Part shown: positions 46,801 through 52,896 of the stretch, in pieces
Layout of the letters: each line of letters starts with the position of its first letter
Position numbering within the stretch: the stretch's first letter is position 1
Assembly (NCBI GenBank): GCA_034359265.1
Contig: CP136896.1
Span: forward strand, 5,983,501 to 6,047,500
Length of the DNA stretch: 64,000 nt
Direction of reading: 5' to 3'
Source of the DNA: Canna indica
Lineage: Eukaryota > Streptophyta > Magnoliopsida > Zingiberales > Cannaceae
Notes under the pieces: generated by a model
Database searches by the model: none
Seen by the model: only the letters and a program-made list of their open reading frames with translations
What the model was told of the DNA's origin: nothing
Program-made: the position numbers and the translations under genes

Positions 46801-48134
46801 ATGTTGTGAATGCAGCCCTGGTTATTAAATTGTCAAATCTGTCCAAAAGCTTGAGGCAGTTAAATGGTCATCTTAGTGCTGCTACTCTCTTGCAAATGCA
46901 TATACATAATTACATATTGCATCCTACTTTCTTGGATCTTAAATTTACTAACTTTTTTTAACAATAATACAATGTACTCATTGTAGCCCTGGTTATTATG
47001 ATCAAATCTGTCTTAAAGCTTGAGGCAGTTAAATGGTCATCTTAGTACTGCTTCTCTGTCTTGCATGTCTTGGGATGTATTTTCTTGCTCATATTCTTTA
47101 TATCTGCTAAATTGTATCAATTGCAAACCAAACATATTTAGAAAAATATATACTCATTCCCTTCAACATGTTGAGCAGAAAATAATGTCTTTCCTTTGTT
47201 TTTTTCTCTTTGAATTCCAGGTCAGCGACCATTGCAGCAGTTGTTTCAGGCATCCCAACCTCAGTTTGTACAGAGATCTGTGTCATTGGCGCCTTCCATT
47301 CCTACTCCACTTCCAGCTTCTCTACCATCAACTTCAGCACCAATCTCATCCCAACCTCAGTTTGTACAGAGATCTGTGTCATTGGTACCTTCCATTCCTA
47401 CTCCACTTCCAGCTACTCTACCATCAACTTCAGCACCAATCTCATCCCAACCTCAATTTGTACAGAGATCTGTGTCATTGGTGCCTTCCATTCCTACTCC
47501 ACTTCCAGCTACTCTACCATCAACTTCAGCACCAATCTCACTCACATCAGTCAGACTTCGAGCTCCATCTATCTCTCTTGGTCAGACAGTTCGACCAACG
47601 TCTTCAGTTTTTCCATCTACTTTAATTAGACCTCACTACAGCCCGACACTTCCACCAAGATCAAACCTTCAAGTTGGAAGTGAAACCCGTGCGCCTGCTC
47701 CTCATCTTCAACGATTTAGGGCCAACACTTCAATTATGTCTCAGAGTGTTCGTGCTCATACAAGTGGGACTACTACTCAACAGCAACCTCTTGCTAATGC
47801 AGGTTCAGTCACCTTCAGACAAGTTGCAGCTATCCCGAATACACAGCCATGCATGGTTCCAATAAGTGGAACTGGTCAGCCGGTTTTCTCCAATACTGTG
47901 TCTGTTCGTCGGGATACCTCTCAAACTAATGTTGAGTTGCCCCTGGATGTTGGGGACGCCAGAGGTTCTGCTAACCAGCCAAACATGCCTCAGCTGGCTG
48001 ATTTAGGCCCATCATTTGGTAGATGGGTATCATCCAATCTTCCATTGGCAACTTCTGGATTGCCTCAGTCGGGAGTTGATGTGGTTGGGCCCTCTTCTAA
48101 TTCTAACGTAGTCTGCATATCAGATGAGGACTGA
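390..48134 (+). CDS. MOM1: MOM1-like (Morpheus' molecule 1) chromatin silencing protein, 21 coding exons, about 2581 aa
   Basis: Exons read from ORFs plus GT..AG and phase matching: 390-981, 1158-1833, 15717-15804, 17740-17858, 17976-18030, 18156-18298, 18543-18724, 18801-18940, 19048-19332, 22370-22519, 27387-27641, 28654-28794, 28889-29209, 29620-29790, 32085-33090, 33184-33368, 36351-36455, 41477-42910, 45741-46313, 46413-46623, 47221-48134. The total is 7746 nt, divisible by three, with no internal stop. Domain order: basic Ser-rich N-terminus, PHD finger (548-591), chromodomain-like segments (about 620-740), CHD3-like SNF2 region without catalytic motifs (about 780-1240), coiled-coil region, CMM2 segment (2208-2278) and a Pro/Ser/Gln-rich tail. 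In Arabidopsis, MOM1 keeps transposons and repeats transcriptionally silent without large changes in DNA methylation, and CMM2 dimerises. The protein is longer than the Arabidopsis one (about 2000 aa). The gene covers 48 kb because several introns took up transposons. Exact exon ends are inferred; a missed small exon or alternative splice form is possible. Confidence 0.88.
1834..4420 (+). other. Intron 2, upstream part: AT-rich, no gene seen
   Basis: AT-rich intronic sequence between the exon 2 donor (AAG|GTACAC) and the target site of the Copia element. Short ORFs here (for example 1807-2061 and 2083-2319) are hydrophobic, low in complexity and unlike any family I know. No tRNA-like or repeat structure stood out. 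Confidence 0.6.
4426..4572 (-). repeat. 3' LTR of the Copia element
   Basis: Starts TGAAGAGCCCTAGAAGC directly after the ATTAT target duplication. It shares GTACACGTGGAACACC-like and TTAATTAAC segments with the right LTR. It contains a short TA dinucleotide run. The inner end (about 4572) is approximate. Confidence 0.75.
4598..6090 (-). pseudogene. Copia reverse transcriptase and RNase H remnant
   Basis: On the minus strand, 6087-5671 encodes the start of a Copia reverse transcriptase, with [25 protein letters not shown] and [11 protein letters not shown]. The catalytic box appears as VYMDDILL near 5500 in another frame. The RNase H part near 4910-4890 gives a [15 protein letters not shown] stretch. 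At least two frame breaks separate these pieces, so no functional polyprotein can be made. Confidence 0.85.
6470..7200 (-). pseudogene. Copia integrase remnant
   Basis: The minus-strand frame 6975-6640 contains [15 protein letters not shown] and [19 protein letters not shown], which hold the second Asp and the Glu of the DDE integrase core. A degenerate GAG-pre-integrase segment lies to its right, just before the Gypsy insertion at 7206. Frames are broken on both sides. Confidence 0.83.
7211..7571 (+). repeat. 5' LTR of the Gypsy element
   Basis: 361 bp, bounded by TG..CA. It differs from the 3' LTR by a few substitutions and a small indel near AAGGTGTAATTG. Confidence 0.9.
7602..11671 (+). 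pseudogene. Gypsy gag-pol, frame-broken and internally deleted
   Basis: Gag (7602-8279) has the retrotransposon gag core, including [14 protein letters not shown] and [12 protein letters not shown], and stops early at 8277-8279. After a gap with stops, 8392-9708 carries a CCHC knuckle ([14 protein letters not shown]), a protease motif ([12 protein letters not shown]) and the first RT motifs up to [10 protein letters not shown]. The sequence then jumps at about 9709-9750 to the RT thumb ([16 protein letters not shown]) and RNase H ([16 protein letters not shown]), so the RT palm with its catalytic Asp pair is missing. Integrase follows (10856-11176 and 11348-11671), with TSDRDTKF and HPQTDGQTE, interrupted by a stop at about 11174. 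Confidence 0.9.
11705..12060 (+). repeat. 3' LTR of the Gypsy element
   Basis: 356 bp, preceded by the purine tract at 11690-11704 and followed by the GTAAT duplication. Confidence 0.9.
12240..13377 (-). pseudogene. Copia gag and protease remnant
   Basis: On the minus strand gag starts near 13377 (MSNLMEDPK). It contains the UBN2-type segment [17 protein letters not shown] (13194-12823) and then, in a shifted frame near 12630, a zinc knuckle ([14 protein letters not shown]). The protease follows at 12449-12255 with [12 protein letters not shown], where the usual Gly after DS is Cys. A 56-bp tandem duplication at about 12735-12848 (TTGGCCATGGCACTGTTGAG type) adds to the disruption. Confidence 0.83.
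13378..14423 (-). other. GC-rich 5' leader of the Copia element with primer-binding site
   Basis: Between the 5' LTR (14424-14607) and gag lies about 1 kb. Its part at 13560-14400 is strikingly GC-rich and full of GAGGCG/GCGCCTC variants, unlike the AT-rich surroundings. The PBS occupies about 14411-14423. ORFs of 70-178 codons occur here in several frames on both strands, as expected from GC-rich DNA without stops. None resembles a known protein. Confidence 0.6.
14424..14607 (-). repeat. 5' LTR of the Copia element with a 33-bp internal duplication
   Basis: 184 bp, longer than the other LTR. The segment AGGCCTATACATAGGCATTG is present twice in tandem (about 14460-14525). It ends ATTAACA, directly before the ATTAT duplication. 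Confidence 0.8.
14613..15716 (+). repeat. Intron 2 remainder with a GTACC-family relic at 15292-15653
   Basis: Mostly AT-rich intron. From 15292 (CCAAGGTTCGAAGTGTCGG) to 15653 a decayed repeat with GGTACTGTACCAG- and CTGGTACAGAGTGGTAC-type motifs is present. It is flanked by the direct repeat TGCTATCAA (15283-15291 and 15654-15662). It seems to be an old relative of the GTACCG elements in introns 13, 14 and 17. Confidence 0.55.
15805..17739 (+). repeat. Intron 3 with two GTACC-family relics
   Basis: No gene is seen. A decayed GTACC-type relic lies at about 15918-16048 (it ends TTTTGAACCTT). A second lies at about 16940-17220 and contains inverted CAGTATGG/CCATACTG segments. It ends ACGGTCCACTAGCGGTTTTT and holds the pentanucleotide microsatellite listed separately. 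Confidence 0.5.
17090..17158 (+). repeat. (CCATA)n microsatellite, about 14 uninterrupted units
   Basis: A perfect pentanucleotide run of about 69 bp. It is bordered by imperfect variants (ACCGTACC, ACCACACCGTACCGG), so it probably grew inside a GTACC-type repeat. Confidence 0.95.
20589..21177. mobile_element. Candidate MITE with CCGTTTGG terminal inverted repeats
   Basis: The left end GCTCCGTTTGGTGCATAAG and the right end (reverse complement GCCCCGTTTGGCACACCATA) form imperfect terminal inverted repeats. ATAAGATAAGACATGA-type motifs continue inward on both arms. There is no coding capacity. A target duplication is not clear. These ends resemble non-autonomous DNA transposons of plants. Confidence 0.5.
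21690..21975. repeat. Homopurine/homopyrimidine foldback
   Basis: A stretch of GGGAGGAAGGGAAG-type purine repeats is followed by TTTCCTTTCC-type pyrimidine repeats, giving an imperfect inverted repeat. A related sequence occurs at 37385-37530. It may be an old MITE or simply low-complexity DNA. Confidence 0.4.
22520..27386 (+). other. Intron 10, AT-rich, 4.9 kb
   Basis: Holds the foldback element at 23769-24530 and a GTACC-like relic at about 26345-26530, which starts CTAAGGTTCAAAG and ends TTTTAGAACCTTGAG. The other ORFs (for example 25119-25403 and 26487-26807 on the minus strand) have no recognisable features. Confidence 0.5.
23769..24530. mobile_element. Foldback/MITE-like element with long inverted repeats
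   Basis: A perfect 25-bp inverted match, starting TTGCCAAAACCATAACATTT, lies at 23806-23830 and in reverse complement at about 24471-24495. The match continues imperfectly outward to ATGAGAAAAGTGTCAAAAGC on the left and GCTTTTGACAAATTTCTCAT on the right. Inside, GACTTTGGTCCAAAGTC motifs and a further inverted pair (CTTAGTTTCTATCATAT) allow a nested hairpin. There is no coding sequence and no clear target duplication. Confidence 0.7.
27642..28653 (+). other. Intron 11 with GTACC-like relics
   Basis: Fragments near 27750-27830 (ATGGTTTAAAATGTTCG onward) and 28440-28550 (ACCAGACTGAACTGGGCTGG) resemble decayed GTACC-family copies. The rest is AT-rich without features. Confidence 0.4.
29240..29541. 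mobile_element. GTACCG-rich palindromic element A (intron 13), 8-bp TSD
   Basis: Starts CATGGTTTAAAATCTCGG, ends ACCGAGATTTTAAACCTTA, and is flanked by GTTTTTAG (29232-29239 and 29542-29549). The ends are inverted repeats. The interior is a series of ACCGCCCGGTAT/ATACCGGGCGGT palindromes, and there is no coding sequence. It fills most of the intron between exons 13 and 14. Confidence 0.8.
30399..30908. mobile_element. GTACCG-rich palindromic element B (intron 14), 8-bp TSD
   Basis: Starts CATGGTTTCAAATACCG, ends GGTATTTTAAACCATG, and is flanked by ATTGAGAT (30391-30398 and 30909-30916). Inside are GGGCGGTATT palindromes, the hairpin ACGGCTCTTAAAAAGAGCCG, and an inverted pair around CGGTCACTGACCGAGATCGG. 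There is no coding capacity. Same family as elements A and C. Confidence 0.85.
31080..31610 (+). pseudogene. LINE reverse transcriptase C-terminal relic in intron 14
   Basis: Fragments in drifting frames match the far C-terminal part of plant non-LTR RT proteins. They include [15 protein letters not shown], a VKMDDQ stretch, [22 protein letters not shown] and [18 protein letters not shown]. The last two correspond to the typical MNVAEMRMLRW and GVAPIEEKMRE..LRWFGH segments. It is strongly decayed, with several stops. Confidence 0.7.
31524..31554 (+). repeat. G-rich tract with G-quadruplex potential
   Basis: Five runs of four or five G, separated by single T (or TGGT), lie on the coding strand of the MOM1-like intron. 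It sits inside the LINE relic and fits the usual G3+N1-7 quadruplex pattern. Confidence 0.8.
33369..36350 (+). other. Intron 16, 3.0 kb, with LTR-like and GTACC-like fragments
   Basis: 34300-34605 contains GTACC-like relics ending ACTTCAAACCATGG. 34985-35095 (CTAACTCACCCCAAAAGCTAG to AATGTGGGACTTTAACA) resembles the end of a plant LTR or TRIM element, but I found no partner LTR. The rest is AT-rich and featureless. Confidence 0.4.
36456..38049 (+). other. Intron 17, upstream part
   Basis: AT-rich. 37385-37530 has GGAGGGAAGTGGGGAAAAG/CTCCTCTTCCCTCC-type purine/pyrimidine sequence related to that at 21690-21975. No gene is seen. Confidence 0.45.
38050..39057. mobile_element. GTACCG-family element C (intron 17), tandemly duplicated, 8-bp TSD
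   Basis: Starts CATAGTTTTAAATACTG, ends GAGATTTTAAACCTTG, and is flanked by CCTAAGGG (38042-38049 and 39058-39065). It consists of two direct copies of about 515 bp. The second (from about 38540) also repeats about 30 bp of host flank (AAATAAAATTAATAATCC). Each copy carries an ACTATATAAAGCTCCCAA TATA-like box (near 38236 and 38754), followed by a pyrimidine-rich CTCTCAAATTTCTCTC tract. It has no protein-coding content. Confidence 0.75.
39080..40823 (-). mobile_element. Non-autonomous LTR retrotransposon carrying only a gag-like ORF
   Basis: The direct repeats 39080-39505 and 40421-40823 begin TGT and end CTTAACA. Read on the minus strand, the right copy is the 5' LTR. It is followed by a primer-binding site (TGGTATCAGAGCCTC), and a purine tract (GAGGGGGGTGATG) lies before the left LTR. 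The whole element is 1.7 kb, with no pol. The flanking 15-bp direct repeat GTATTATAGGAATAA (39065-39079 and 40824-40838) is longer than the usual 4-6 bp target duplication. Confidence 0.82.
39543..40394 (-). CDS. Gag-like protein of the non-autonomous LTR retrotransposon
   Basis: An open frame of about 283 codons, from the ATG at 40394 ([19 protein letters not shown]) to 39543. The N-terminal half is a Glu/Gln-rich predicted coiled coil. The C-terminal half has [31 protein letters not shown] and [11 protein letters not shown], the typical core of Ty3-Gypsy gag (retrotrans_gag). It lacks the final part and any zinc knuckle or protease. The frame also extends upstream into the LTR, but this Met follows the PBS and fits gag. 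It may still be translatable; a function in packaging by a related full element is an inference. Confidence 0.75.
   Translation of the reverse strand: MAEAFFKKFDEFLHRYEEDQAAARMEREMLKASQQEMLQKFEENQAAIKIEQEVWRTNYREISNRLEMIVHESEISKAGRSHSGEEIGATGSQIVGEVALLPTPTDRGPRLVKSLSLPLVDVVLVKGEIERIPSNSPIEKGRKPGKDTFMQAEESYGPNTYLLPWYVKLDFPKFDGKGDPLACIYICESFFQHQHAAEEMRVNLASFHLEEEAQIWFFKVGQNKPKLRWEEFKNLCHCDEPFSRRHECKKIFWIDFVAEDEIDKRPLEISNGSRRNCNSLSLL
40839..41476 (+). other. Intron 17, downstream part
   Basis: AT-rich and pyrimidine-rich sequence (CTTTTCTCCCTCCTTTATC) up to the acceptor at 41476 (CATTGAAG). No gene is recognised; it may be the second arm of a purine/pyrimidine element begun near 37385. Confidence 0.4.
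42911..45740 (+). other. Intron 18, 2.8 kb, with tandem repeats
   Basis: 43072-43300 is GC-richer and contains a 74-codon ORF with no recognisable features. 43300-44390 is AT-rich. The array at about 44390-45340 is listed separately. 45395-45545 has GTACC-like remnants ending ACTTCAAACCTTG. Confidence 0.45.
44390..45340 (+). repeat. Degenerate tandem array, period about 260 bp, three to four copies
   Basis: The anchor CAATTTACAACCTCA recurs at about 44418 and 44684, and as AATTTGCAACCTCA at 44942. The anchor GCTTCTTGTGA and its variants recur at about 44520, 44800, 45045 and 45190. CCTATAAATG recurs at about 44580 and 44847. The copies are strongly diverged, so the array is old. Confidence 0.65.
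45741..46623 (+). other. MOM1-like exons 19-20: disordered linker and CMM2 dimerisation segment
   Basis: Exon 20 (46413-46623, residues about 2208-2278) encodes a charged helical stretch with the segments [20 protein letters not shown] and [21 protein letters not shown] recognise this as the conserved MOM1 motif 2 (CMM2) core. In Arabidopsis this forms an antiparallel coiled-coil homodimer, recruits partner proteins and is the only part needed for silencing. Its presence is the main reason for choosing MOM1 over a generic CHD3-related call. Exon 19 (191 codons) is polar and low in complexity, and ends RMHDDR directly before KLQLKL. Confidence 0.85.
46624..47220 (+). repeat. Intron 20 with a tandem duplication, period about 170 bp
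   Basis: CCTACTTTCTTGGATCTTAA occurs at about 46748 and 46922, and GAGGCAGTTAAATGGTCATC at about 46853 and 47021. Each unit includes a GCCCTGGTTATT segment. No coding sequence is seen. Confidence 0.8.
47221..48134 (+). other. MOM1-like last exon: three 32-residue tandem repeats and Pro/Ser-rich tail
   Basis: The last exon opens with Gln-rich sequence and then three in-frame, nearly identical 96-bp repeats at 47253-47348, 47349-47444 and 47445-47540. Each repeat encodes a 32-aa unit that starts [12 protein letters not shown] and ends STSAPIS. The rest is disordered and rich in Pro, Ser, Thr and Gln. The stop is the TGA at 48132-48134, after the residues VVCISDED. This hydrophobic-plus-acidic end resembles a SUMO-interacting motif, which is only a suggestion from pattern. 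Confidence 0.8.
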
Positions 48135-48580
48135 TCATTACATGTTTAAAGATCCTTACTACCAGTCACCCGGCCCCAAATTTTGGATAATGCTGTAAAT
48201 AACAGGTAAAATTCGGGTGTGTTTAACTTACCAGTATGAAACAAGAAGGAAAGGCAAGTGGCTAAACTAGGAAGGGTTAGGTTATATATATTTTTCCCCC
48301 CTTGATTTGTCTTATTGTCTTTCATCTCAGAATTTGAGATCTAGTCGATTTGTTCTCATGACCCCTGTTCTGGCTTCACAGAACGGGTATTGTATTCAGG
48401 ATGTTTGCACTCGCGAAATGGTAAAAATAGATTTCTGCGTATTCTTGATGTTTACATATTACAATTGTATCTACTAGTTAGTTTGTGCATTTTGTTGATC
48501 TATATGTATGATCTTCAACAGTCGATCTTCATTCTATAGTCGGTTCGGGCGAATCTCCCTAGGTTAATTTAATTTTGGTT
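48135..48580 (+). other. 3' UTR and immediate 3' flank of the MOM1-like gene
   Basis: No open frame is seen here. The stretch is T-rich and includes plausible plant polyadenylation context around 48420-48520, but no clear AATAAA. It ends at the 9-bp target duplication of the foldback element that follows. The 3' end of the transcript is inferred. Confidence 0.4.
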
Positions 48581-50313
48581 CAGCAATTTCTTGAAACAGG
48601 AATTACTTTAACAATAATTCCGGATTTCGAAACATGAGATCCAATTTTCTTCAAACCGGTATCACATTCATAAAGCCACAAATGCCCTTGTCTTTTCATC
48701 AGAAATTGGATGAGCTGTATTTAGTTTTCCTTCTTTTTAATTGAAAAGACTTGACATGCCCTTTGCCGAAGTTGCATGCCCCCTTGCGAAAAGTCACAAA
48801 ATATGAAATATATTTTTTATAATAAAAAAAGATTTTAGGGATCTTAAAAAAGTTGGATCAAAAATTAAGAAAATATTAGAAATTTTTATCTAAAATATGT
48901 AACACTAAATTTGAATTAAAAATTATCCAAAAAATATATTGTAGAATCTCTAAAAATATTAAAAAAGAAATTTTATGATTTTTGAAAGATTTTACGATGC
49001 ATTTTATGGTCAAATAATTACTAATTACTTTAAAGAATTTCAAGAGTTTCAAGTGAATTTTTTAAAAGGAATTATTTGATCATGAAAATACATTATAAAA
49101 TTTTTTAAAAAATTATAAAAATTCTCAAAAAAATTATAAAAATTTTAAATTAATGAATGATTTTTTTAATATATTTTTTTTTAGAATTTTAATATGCAAT
49201 CTTATAATCAAATGATTACTCTAAAAAATTTCAAACGAAATGTTGTAACTATTTAAGGAGCTTCACAAGTATTTAACATGTTACAAAATTTTAGTCGAAT
49301 TTTTTTGCAGATAGATATCTACCTAAATGTTACAATCTGGTGCATGTTTACCCATCTCAGATGACTAGAAATGATCACTAGACACTCTAAAATATAATAA
49401 TTTTATTTAAAAAATTAAAAATTAATTTTTTTTCAAAAGTTTGTAACAAGTTAGGGTTTTAGTCCAATTATGTTACAATCTAGTGCATGTTACCCATCTC
49501 AAATGACTAGAAATTATCCCTAGGCACTCCAAAAAATAATAGTTTTATTTAAAAAATAGAAATTATATATTTTTCAAAAGTCTATAACAGATTAAAGAGT
49601 TTAAGTCGAATTTTTTTTAGGTGGATATCTACCTAAATATTGCAATATGGTGCATGTTATCCATCTCAAATGACTATAAGTGATCCCTAGTCACTCCAAA
49701 AAAATAAAAGTTTTATTAAAAAATTTGGAAATTATATATTTTTCAAAAGTCGATAACAAATTATAGAGTTTTAGTAGAATTTTTTGCAAGTTAGATATCT
49801 ACCTAACATATTAAAGAGTTTCACTTGAAACTCTTTAAAGTAGCAATTTGACCATAAAAATGCATTCAAAAATCACAAAAATTTTAAATTAGTGAATGTA
49901 ATTTTTTGTGATTTTACAATGCATTTTAAAAATATTTTTTAATTTAAATTTAGTATTATATACTTTGGATAAAAATATTTAATATTTTCGTGATTTTTTA
50001 TCCAAAATTATTTTTGAACTCCTAAAATCTATTTTTATTATAAAAATATATTTCTTTTTTTATTATTATTTTTGCAAAACTTATTACAAACTTTTGTAAA
50101 ATGGTAGGATGAGTATTACAAAATTTGACGCAAGTCAAATTTTTTCAATTAAAAAGTTGCAATTTTTTTTGAAGGGAAATGAAATCCTAACTCATTCAAT
50201 TTCCGGTGAGAAGCAACGACATTTGTGAGTTTTAAGAAATGTGATTTTGATTTGAAGAAAATTGGATCTCATGTTTAGGAATTTGGAATTACTGTAGTTT
50301 CAGGAAATGGCTG
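48581..50313. mobile_element. Long foldback element, MULE-like, 9-bp TSD
   Basis: The ends CAGCAATTTCTTGAAAC and (reverse complement of the right end) CAGCCATTTCCTGAAAC are flanked by ATTTTGGTT on both sides (48572-48580 and 50314-50322). The inverted match runs inward for at least about 340 bp, for example ACATGAGATCCAATTTTCTTC on the left facing GAAGAAAATTGGATCTCATGT on the right. The centre holds AT-rich tandem copies of a TCTACCTAAAT/GTGCATGTTACCCATCTCA unit (about 49290-49810). There is no transposase. The 9-bp TSD with long inverted repeats fits a non-autonomous Mutator-like element. Confidence 0.82.
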
Positions 50314-50322
50314 ATTTTGGTT

Positions 50323-50699
50323 CTCAAATGTTCAATTTTGTTTTTCCAAGTTCATTTCCGAAATTTTGAATATATTAATTTGGCATGTTTCAATTTGGTC
50401 CAAATATTTTATAACCTCTCATTTCGTCTTTATTGTCAATGAAGATCACAAGCTCTGATTTTGTTTTGTCCAGAGGACAAATTAAATACACATTTCTTCA
50501 TTAAATTGAACAGATTGCTAGTAATAAATGTTATTTTAGGCGTAGTTAGGGTTTTTTTAAAACTAAAGTATTGGGTAAAATTGATGAAGTGCATGTCCAT
50601 GTGCAAAGAAGATCATCTTTTTACCCTTCATATATTTTCTAGTTTCTAGACTTGTATAATGTACTGATTATAACAACAAATTAAATTAGCACAAGCTAC
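50323..50699 (+). other. Intergenic AT-rich stretch
   Basis: Between the foldback and the LINE. Its short ORF (50461-50649) has no recognisable features, and nothing else is seen. Confidence 0.5.
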
Positions 50700-50704
50700 T
50701 AGCG

Positions 50705-52845
50705 ATGAGTGAGAGAGCGAGAGTTAGCGAGCGAGATGCTAGGACAGGTGCTGAGGCTCGGTCGTGGACGCTGGTCTCTCGTCGGACGTCGACGACTTCC
50801 TCCTCCCGCCGCATGACCTTTGCGTCTGCTCCCAAGCCTTCCTCGTTTGCCTGGCTAGGAGTTAAGCGCTCATTCACGGAGATTGTGAGGTCGGGGTGTC
50901 TAGCTCCGTCAAGACCTTCCCCTGCGCAGGCAGTTGCACCGTCCAGCCAAAGACCTCGTCCATCTATATCGACGATTATCTCCGATCTGAGAGCCGGAGG
51001 GAGATGTTTCAATTGCACCAAGGCTGGGCATTGGGCTCGCAACTGTAAGGCACGCAGAATCTGCTTCATATGTCGTCAGCATGGGCACTCCAGCCGTGGA
51101 TGCATGGATGTGCGGCGAACAACTCCATCTGCTACGTTGGAAGGTCCTCATGTGGCCTCATCGTCCTCCGTCAGGTCAGCACCATTCATATCTCAACCAC
51201 CTCCTCGTATGATCCCTCCTGCATTTACTGCTCCAGATACTTCTGCTTCTATTTTCTCTATAAATGTTCCGTCATCCGCCCTCCTTGCTTCCCACTCTCC
51301 TCTGAGCTCATCGGCATCTCCCATTCTGCCTCTTCCTGCCCGGAGCTCTATGGAGGGAAGACCTGATAATGTCCGGCGGAGAGGGCGCAGTACCGGAATG
51401 AGAGGTGCATCCTTGTATCAGTGCGCGGCCAGCTTCACCAGGAGGCCGACATCGCAGGGTTTCTGGCTCGGTAGTTTCACGACTACCACTTGCACCTGCG
51501 CCAGTGGAAACAACGTCGTTTGGCCGATGGGAGATATCTTGTTACTACACCGGTGGCAGAAGGGTCGTATTACATGTTCAGGTTGATCCGTTCAAAGGAG
51601 ATCCAGTGGCGGCACGTCCTGCTTCATATATCCGACTGGTCTCAGGATGAATTATATCTCTCCATCCCTCCTCCGAAGCTCCTGGTCGGGCTTGAGTTAG
51701 GGGGCCTTCTGTTCATGTTTTGGAACCGGGACTCGGTGATTGCATTGGTGAGTTCCTTTGCGTGTTTTGAAGCGCTCGCAGAGTCCACTGTTGAATGGAC
51801 TGAGATGTCTTCATGTAAGGTTTAAGTGCGAGTGAGATCGCTGAACCTCATTCCTCGCTTCATTTTGGCGGACGTTGATACCTGCCGCTTCACAGTCGAA
51901 GTCGGCGTAGCTTGGCAGCAATGGATGGTGGCGTCTGGTAATATATATGGTCCTCAGCAGGCGGAAAGGGAAGATGGTGGCGAGGGGTCCGGTTCGGATG
52001 CGAGTTTTGAACAGGATCCCTCTGAAGACCATCCGCCCGCCGAAGGAGATGGTTCTAATCGGACTTCCTCCTTCTGTTCAAACTCCCCGGCCTCTTCACC
52101 ATCCGGTTCAAGAACTCGATCGCTCCATCACGGCAGATATGGGCTTTCCATGAGTGCGATCTTGCACCATCGTTCGACTCCAAGGCCATCTCCCGCCTTG
52201 TTGGTCGGCCCAGCAAGATACCCTTCGGCGAGACCAGTGGTCGGCGATCTCATGCCTCCGGCAAGTTGCATCCCGCCTATTCGAGCTTTCTCGTCTGTCG
52301 TGCACGCCAGGCCTTCTGAAATCGCCTCCCTCGCGGTATTGCCCCGATCGGATCGTCCGCCGACTCCTGATGGCGGGGCGTTCGATCTAGCTGCGGATGA
52401 TCTCGGTGCCAGGTCCCATTTTGGGCTGAAGGAGAGGATCTTTTCGGATATCTCTTGGCAGCTAGGAGTGGTTGCTATTTTGATGCTTGCATGGCCTTCG
52501 AGGGAATCTTCGGGCGTACGACCAGATCAGATGGAGTTCAAATATCGCGGGATGCAGGTGTTGCTTCTGATTTCTCTGCAGCAGATCTGGTTGGCAATTA
52601 AAGTGGAAGAGGACGATTTCGTATCCTACGCGTGGAGCCAGATCCTTACTTGGATCTATTTATCGGTGAGCTGCTCTCTTTCGATGGATCCAGATCCAAT
52701 AGCAGCGCATGCCCGATTGGGTTTTAACCCGTTTGCTTCAATCGTCGGGCGCCCGATTCATTCGAGCAGTCCACCCCGCTTTGACCAGATCAAGATGAGG
52801 GGCCCAATTAGGCCTTCAGGTCCCGTCTCGGCGGCAAACGGGTGA
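50705..52845 (+). pseudogene. LINE ORF1 (gag-like, CCHC) remnant
   Basis: The first frame (50705-51586) has two CCHC knuckles, CFNCTKAGHWARNC and CFICRQHGHSSRGC. The frame then shifts. The following frames (about 51490-51825, then 51826-52845) continue with ORF1-like, Ser/Pro-rich sequence of the nucleic-acid-binding type. In plant L1 elements ORF1 binds the element RNA. At least one frameshift and the stop at 51823 break it. Confidence 0.72.
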
Positions 52846-52896
52846 ACTCCTTTTTTTCCTCGTTCGGCTTGGGCTTCGACGGGTCAAGCAGGCCCG

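Noticed and set aside
47020..47629. ORFs of 201 and 139 codons overlapping the last MOM1-like exon
   Set aside because: They are other-frame readings of the 96-bp repeats; the MOM1-like frame continues to a proper stop and fits the upstream exon phase.
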